DNA of 64,000 nucleotides from Harmothoe impar (taxonomy: Eukaryota > Annelida > Polychaeta > Phyllodocida > Polynoidae): the NCBI GenBank assembly GCA_947462335.1, contig OX381708.1, positions 44,581,377 through 44,645,376 of the forward strand, given 5' to 3'. The position numbers and the translations under genes were made by a program. Under the pieces are notes generated by a model. That model had not been told where the DNA came from. It was given only the letters and a program-made list of their open reading frames with translations, and made no database searches. Numbering within the stretch: the stretch's first letter is position 1; each line of letters begins with the position of its first letter. Positions 57,428 to 64,000 of this stretch are shown piece by piece.

Positions 57428-59795
57428 GTCAGTGCATTCTTTCCTTTTTATTGATACATGAACATGTTCTTATTGCAGCTTCTTAAGTATTGTATAAGTA
57501 TGCAGAACGATACCAACATTTTCCCTCGTTGAATTTTAGCCTGCATTCATTGGGAATTTGTTACAGATTCATAGGAGGCCTACATGTACAGTATTGATAA
57601 TAGTATATGCATGTAGGCTTCCTCTGAATCTATAGCAACTTCCATACATTATAAGATAGCATCGGCAATCAAGATACGAGAAAGGTGTAGATTTTTGTGT
57701 AATCCTTAAAAGGGTATTATATAGTTGCAAAGCTTCAGTTAGACGAGACTTGTTTTAGATGAAAAACACAGGTGATATCACATAAACCTGCAGTAGTTCG
57801 GTGGATACTTGAGCATGTATCCCCATGGAGGGACACACATTACGACAATATGTCATATATTTGACAATGTATTATCATGATGCATAAGCAGTCAATTTCA
57901 CCTCTCGGGCAATCTTCTACGTTTGTGTTATGTACCTCTATAGGTCTACATAATCATGACTGATGTATACATGAACTATCAATTCCTATAGAATATAATT
58001 TTTATGGACAGATGAATCGGCTTTGAGTACTTAACATAGCTGAAGATACCATAACGGGATATTGATCATTTAGGAAATACACAGAATTCTTGCACGGCTA
58101 TCGCCATAGGGGAGCTCCTCAACAGATCCTGGTTCGCAGGGGATGTATTAGATAGGCCAAATGAAGGCCTACAAGGAGTTTATCTGTTAATAATACAGCT
58201 TGCCTGTGAATCGACATGTGATCGAAGACAACGACTTTGTTTGATTATGATATAAACCCATGGCTGGTGATTTGTCGTTGATTATCAATTCTGATTTCAA
58301 CCATATATATGAGGACATGATTAACATGGAACACTGCAATCCATAATATCTAGGTAGGCCTATATCAAAACTATTTCAGTGCCCTCCAACCGAGAGGTAA
58401 CCGAGAGGTAATTTGATTTCATCATGAATGTAATGGGGCAATACTTTCAAACACTCGTTTTGGGAGAGAGAGAATATCAAAGTAATGAGGTCATTACGGT
58501 AAAAGGATGAACATGTTTAGCATTCCGTAATAAAGATCCACACGCTTGTTTTCTCCTGTCACCACCAGACTGCCTTCAAAAGGAGGAGGCTATAGGAATT
58601 CAATCATAGGCTATGGGATCTTAACAGATGGGCGTAATATGAATGCTTTTTCATACCAAATTCTACACGAGGCCATTTAATAGAACCACAAAAGTTGAGA
58701 AACATTATGTTCTGTCCTTGGAGATCGGTCCGGTACTCAATTCAACTGGTACCTATACACACAAATGAGGTGGGGGACTGGGCGGGGGAGATCAAAAAGC
58801 AATACTATCCGCATAAATTGTCGACATTTTGGTGTATTTGATTTCATATGCATGTATAGTCGTATTCTTTTGCACTATCTGCCCCAACCTCAATATGCTT
58901 GAACCACACAGCTCCGATATCAATTTAGCAAAACATCATATATATGTGAAGGACATCCTAGATGTCATCTAAACCTTAATTCATAGAAATATGAGGTAGT
59001 GGCGGGTCAGCTACTAGTAGTATGACATGAAATTGCTTGTTTTTGATGTATACCGCACACAGGAAAAACGCACAAGGTAATTCTCACCCTCGCAAAGTCT
59101 CAGAAAGCACTTTCTTTCGAGGTGTAAGTATTTAAACGAGAGCTCGTCAATTCTGGACTTTCCTCGGCGAGTCCATTATTCCTGATTCTAGTAATGGTGC
59201 ACTTTAAACATTCGAACATATTGCTATCCTGGTAACCAGAGAAAAATACAGTCATTTTTATTTGAGATTGCTATGATTGTGGTTATTATAATGTCACAAA
59301 AGTAGAATATTTCCAACACGCAAAGCCCTACTCAATGCCTTCACTCCTGTACATTTTTTTGTAGGCTAAAAGCCTCACATGTCTTCATTGGAGATTGTGA
59401 ATTAAAAAGCCGTGAAACTTTCCGCCATAAGCTTCCTCATTTCTATAATGAGCCTGATTCTTATATAAGGGGTGACTTAATGAGCTAGATAATTTGAATT
59501 AAGCACATCTTAAATATATTTACATCAACGGCGAGCATTCCTAGATCACATTAAGTTTGCATTTGCATAGTAAATTGCTCTTCGAGATGAAACATTTTAG
59601 ATATTCTAATACCTCTGCATTTTCAGATACCTCTGCATTTTCAGATATCCATGCATTATACCTTTATAAGTTTTAATTTTATGTTTCACCATACAATGTA
59701 GCTCTGAGCTATAAACTAACTTGTCGATGTGCATAACTGAAATGGTTTTGTCTCAGGTGCTAACCTTTTAGGTTATGCACCTTGAAGTTATGTCC
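57428..59795 (+). other. Possible first intron, nothing recognised
   Basis: If the exon ending at 57427 is real, this is intron. A pair of inverted words (ataggaggcctacatgta / catgtaggcttcctctgaat) near 57571-57630 forms a weak hairpin. No coding exon supported. Confidence 0.4.
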
Positions 59796-59952
59796 TGGCT
59801 GTGTCTCACGAGATCGGGCCAATGTGAAAGTCTTTGACCGGGTGGCATCTTTGACCGGGTGACATCTTTGACTGGCTTGATAGAAAAAGCCAGTCAAAGA
59901 TGGCCCCTGGTCAAAGACGTTCACATTGGCCCGATCTCGTGAGACACAGCCA
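59796..59952. mobile_element. 157-bp foldback element
   Basis: Arms TGGCTGTGTCTCACGAGATC and its near-perfect inverse at the other end, about 45 bp each, continuing inward through 'gggccaatgtga' and 'gtctttgacc'. The inner part repeats 'catctttgaccgggtg'. Typical MITE-like foldback; no clear target duplication. Confidence 0.75.
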
Positions 59953-62900
59953 ATACGACACGACCATTAATATAATAGTGTCTCTCTTTCATACGGGACA
60001 TATTTGGAAAAATGCATGCTAGGAAATCGACATAGAATGTATTACATGTATATCACAAATATTGCCCTCCCCTGTGCAATAGCCACACAGTCCTAAGCAG
60101 AAACTCGATCACATTAATTAGTGGAGCTGGAAATTGACACCACTTCATGCAGATGAGCGTGCATTTCACAGATCAACATTTGATCCTTCATTGAGACACT
60201 CATCCCCTTAAGTTGTCAAATGCTGTTTTGTACAGTTAGTCCCTGCGTGCCAGGATTATTTTATGTAACTTAATTCACTAAGTGAACAATCAAGCTGTCT
60301 CTCGCCAGACAGACAGCCATTTTGGGAAGTATGAGCGTTTTACCAATAAGCTTAATGTGCCGAGCTAGGATCTGTAGATTCTCTGTGTAGAATGCTGAGT
60401 ATGGAAGGTTGCTCTGTAGTCTATGGACAATAAATGAAAGTGAGTTATCTCATGAAATGGAGCTTTGGAAATATCGTATGACGCAGCTCCTGCTGCACCA
60501 AATGATATTAATTCGATTTACATAACGTTGTATTTTTTACAGTATCTTGTTATCAAATTATCAAAATGACACTCGGCTTCCTTCCCAAAGTGTTAAACAC
60601 GACAAATCTCGGCCAACGCCAAAATGGCTGTATACTATATCAATCTGTTTGCGACTATGACACATCACTTTCGCTGCAATGCATGATTACAAATCTGACT
60701 AAATTCCTGTCTTAATTTAATATCATGTGGTTCTAACTAGTGCTAATATTGTAACAAGTACTGATGGTTAGAGAATACCCACCTATTTCAACCCAAATAA
60801 TAGAGAAGTAAACAAGAGTGAAAATCATTTTCAGGAAGCTGCCCTCACCTATACTGGTAATGGGATACTTTTGGAACGAGCAGATGTGTCTGATGCTTAC
60901 AACCTATAAGCCCACTACAATCTTGGAGAGTGAAAGGATATCTCCTCTCGACATCACTTCCACCTTAGGTCGGGGGGAATTCTATTTCCTGCCTTCAATC
61001 TATTGCTAATGGTGGTTCCAAACTCTGTGTCAGGGTCCCGTCCTCTCCTGTAAGCTCTATCTGGTCTCTGGGTAGGGTTTCCTGCCACCACCAACTGTTG
61101 CATGCTTCTATATCTGTGGTTGCAACAACAGGAAGGGCCTAAGGATGCGCTGATAAAGGGTCAGATACAAATAACTAATAATATAGAATTATTTCAAGCG
61201 TACAGTTATTACGATTATTTCTGTCCGAGTATTGGAACTGTAAAAGGAGATTGAGTAGGCCTATTCCATATTTTAATGTCATATTCTGCTTCTTTCTTTC
61301 GGTGATCCTAATTAAAAAGTATTGTAATTTGCTGGGGGCTAAAGCCATTTCGCCACTACATTGTATAGAATAAAATCTTATATGACCTGCCTGGACACTA
61401 TTTCGAATCCCTCATGGCATGGTATTTGCTGCACATACAATGCCTTAGCACAATGTGTTGACCTTCATTTTTATATAGTTGGGGCAGACGACGATACACC
61501 TCGTAGGAACACCCAACCCAACCACCCAACTCAGAAAACATTACAAAAAGAATACCACTTTAATTTCTACATCTGAAAAATGATATATTTAATCAATCAT
61601 GAAATAAACACCGGCAATAAAGAAGGGCATAGTTAGTCACGTAATGTATTGTTTTCTGTCCAATTGGCATTGCCCTCTTTTTCAATCTGACTTTCACAGA
61701 GGGTACTTTGGACAGTTTTACATATTGGTGGTTGTGCTTCCAAAATCAGAATGTGCTCACAAACAAAATGGTGACAATCTCTTTCCCAAGCATTGAATAT
61801 TAAACAGCATGTAACCTTTGTTGTGCATCGATATATGCAATAAACCTAGAACACGATAGGCGTGGCCAATACGCAGTTTCCTCCGTCATATTGATTTCAA
61901 CTTCTGTACAATATTCAAGCATTTGACCTTTGGGCGAATTGTATAAGTAAACCGATACATCAGGATTGCACATTTATGAAGACAGAATGCTTCCAATAAG
62001 CGCCCCCTCTCTCATCCCTCCAACCCTTCATTCCCTATATCCAATCAAGGTGGATATCGATTGGGGTCATGGTACTCTCTGTCATGTTGTTTGTCCGCTA
62101 CCACATCTCCAAAGGCATTTTATGGTGCTTCTATTGTACTATTGTAAAACGGTCCAGGGCCAGGTACAGGACGATTGTGTGATATAAGGGTGTACACTGC
62201 GTGTATACAGATAAACCTATAATAGGCAGCTTTAGCAATCACGTAAAACCCCTCCCCCTTCCCCAACTCCAAAGAGGGGGAGGGTCAGAAAATATTTTCA
62301 CACGCTCGCAGGTCCACCGACCCCCCTGTTGTTAAATAATGACCAATCCCTTAATCAAACGCCCGCAAAACATAAAATCGGACATGCACTTTTGAATAAA
62401 ATATAACTGGGTATAGATTTTCTACACTCTTCCGAAGTCATTCCTCCTTGTTTCATATTGTGTTTGGGGAATTGGATATAAATGCAGCAATGGGCTTTTA
62501 GAATCAGGCTGATTCAATTAAGATACCTCGACCATATCCACACGAAGGAAATGTAAGATCGTACCGCCATAGGAAAAGATAATTAGTTCATCATGAATGC
62601 TGATGAAGGACTAAACATTAGACGTTAGCACACGACAAAGAAACTTGAGAAACCACCATTCAATGTGCACTCTCATATCTCTGGATGTATATAGATGCTC
62701 CTGAACAATACGTATCCATTTGGGAATCTTTATTGTGAAACATCTATGAAATTAGGAATTCTATCGGAAACCGCTGGAAATGAAAATGGAGATTAGTAAC
62801 TCAGTGATTGAAATTGTGAGGGTGTGAGGATGGGGCTTGGGTGGGGGTACTTATATCTATAGGGCCTTATGGAAAATAGACCTCTAAAATATTGGCCTGT

Positions 62901-63360
62901 GGCTTTTCACCTTCAAATATTTCTTTAAAAGGAAAAAAGAGAATATTTTTCTAACTTACATATCCAAAGCAGGAAGGACGTTCCCTTACGGACCTCTGTA
63001 GTTGGGTAGGCGTATATCTGCTGGAGAGGTCTTGTGGTGCTTTAAGGCAGTGATAGCAACGTGCACCCAGGGGTATAGTGATTAACAGACACTTACAGGT
63101 GCGCCTCTGTAGATGATACCCTATGGGTAGACCCCTAATGGCAGGTCTTGGGAGCCAAATTAAGGACAACATATCAAACTGCGTATCCCCCTATCATTAA
63201 CTATGTTATACAAGTGCCATATCAAGCATGTGGTCTGCTACAGAACTAACACATAATATTATATGGCGGGATATAGGATTAATACCAGAAGCCACCCACA
63301 CGTATAGTAGGATGTACACTTGGAAGTTCCTCCTTGGAAGTGCTCACGAGTTTTTCCTTA
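59953..63360. other. Intergenic, nothing recognised
   Basis: No coding exon or RNA gene supported on either strand. Near 62240-62340 a C/G-tract segment ('acccctcccccttcccc ... gagggggagggtc') may be one half of an old inverted-repeat element. Confidence 0.45.
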
Positions 63361-63605
63361 GGCCAAAAAAAAGATGGTTTGTTTCTGGTAATCCTACCAG
63401 GTCTAGCAAAAACGGTGCCGGGTCCCCCTCTTTTTTCTTTTTCTTTCTACGCGCTTGTTTAATCGGTAATAATTAAGGATTTTAGAGCAAAAACAAGGCC
63501 CCAAAAGCCGAAAAGCAAAGAAAAAGCAAAGCAAAAGAAGGCCCGACTGGCCGAGCTTGCTTTGTAAGCCCATGTTACTGGAGACCAGCCTTTTTAATAT
63601 GGCTC
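63361..63605. repeat. Inverted pair of a dispersed repeat
   Basis: The left arm 'ggtttgtttctggtaatcctaccaggtctagcaaa' and, in reverse, 'gcttgctttg...ttactggagaccagcc' match each other and a single copy at 52266-52310. Probably two copies of one short repeat in opposite orientation. Confidence 0.45.
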
Positions 63606-64000
63606 TACCAGATGAGTTGAGTTTGAGTTATCATATGCTTGAGTAATTTTGTACAGTTGCAGAGTTAATGATTCTTGACACAGAACTTTTCACTGTTTAT
63701 ATCATCCTAGTTTTCTATAGACCTACGTTTACATGCGTGTAGTTAGGCACTGCATTGTGAAGTAGGTAGGCAAATGTATTGCATCTGGAATTGGTCCATT
63801 AGACCAACAAAAGTATCCATTATTTCATTTTAACTATGTGTCCCGCAAGATATTTCTTGAGGTCAAAAAATAGGAAATATTTGGACTTTTAGAAAGTAAA
63901 TTGTATACACACACACACTCGTTGTTTTAGCATTACAAACATGCATCAGCGGTAAGGACGGGTGACATGAGACATTATTTATGCATAGCTGCGGGGATGG

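Overview
The window is animal nuclear DNA: three spliced protein genes with GT-AG introns, metazoan-specific proteins (INCENP, an R-Ras GTPase) and introns and spacers full of short inverted-repeat elements. The invertebrate-like compactness of the ATP synthase gene, the SINE-like tail ending in a 'gggacgttaaac' motif and the repeat style suggest a marine invertebrate (for example a mollusc or an invertebrate deuterostome). The species cannot be fixed from the sequence alone.

Layout. (1) 0.6-3.1 kb, + strand: mitochondrial ATP synthase subunit b (ATP5PB), six visible exons plus a possible 4-nt start exon. (2) 3.1-7.9 kb: spacer between convergent genes, packed with TIR elements, including a 2-kb TA-flanked element that carries three tandem ~370-bp palindrome-rich units. 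(3) 7.9-16.1 kb, - strand: INCENP, the scaffold of the chromosomal passenger complex, in 17 exons that join in frame to about 1,024 codons, with CEN box, long charged helix and IN-box all present. (4) 16.2-20.7 kb: TIR elements, several nested and with perfect 5- or 6-bp target duplications. (5) 20.7-21.05 kb: probable shared promoter of the head-to-head INCENP/RRAS pair. (6) 21.05-43.9 kb, + strand: an R-Ras-family GTPase (198 aa, six exons). Intron 4 holds a complete 12.7-kb Ty3/Gypsy-type LTR retrotransposon (30157-42835). (7) 43.9-64 kb: no clear protein gene; a four-copy CRE array, several MITE-like foldbacks, microsatellite and minisatellite DNA, and a candidate promoter with a non-coding first exon near 57.3 kb.

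The most interesting object is the retrotransposon. Its 437-bp LTRs look identical, so it is young, and its three long ORFs are open. Gag and Pol overlap by -1, with a textbook GGGAAAC slippery heptamer ending at the gag stop codon and a strong stem-loop just downstream. Pol has protease, RT, RNase H and a D(59)D(35)E integrase. Downstream lies a third, 1,135-codon ORF in sense orientation. It is not an env-like protein: it has a lysine/proline-rich N-terminus, two C2H2-like zinc-finger motifs, a charged helix and an acidic tail. In front of it is a ~580-bp leader containing a perfect NRF-1 palindrome, CCAAT and a YY1-like site, which looks like an internal promoter. No target-site duplication flanks the element despite the identical LTRs.

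All exon coordinates were read by eye from splice consensus and reading-frame continuity; repeats were found by visual matching, not by alignment software.
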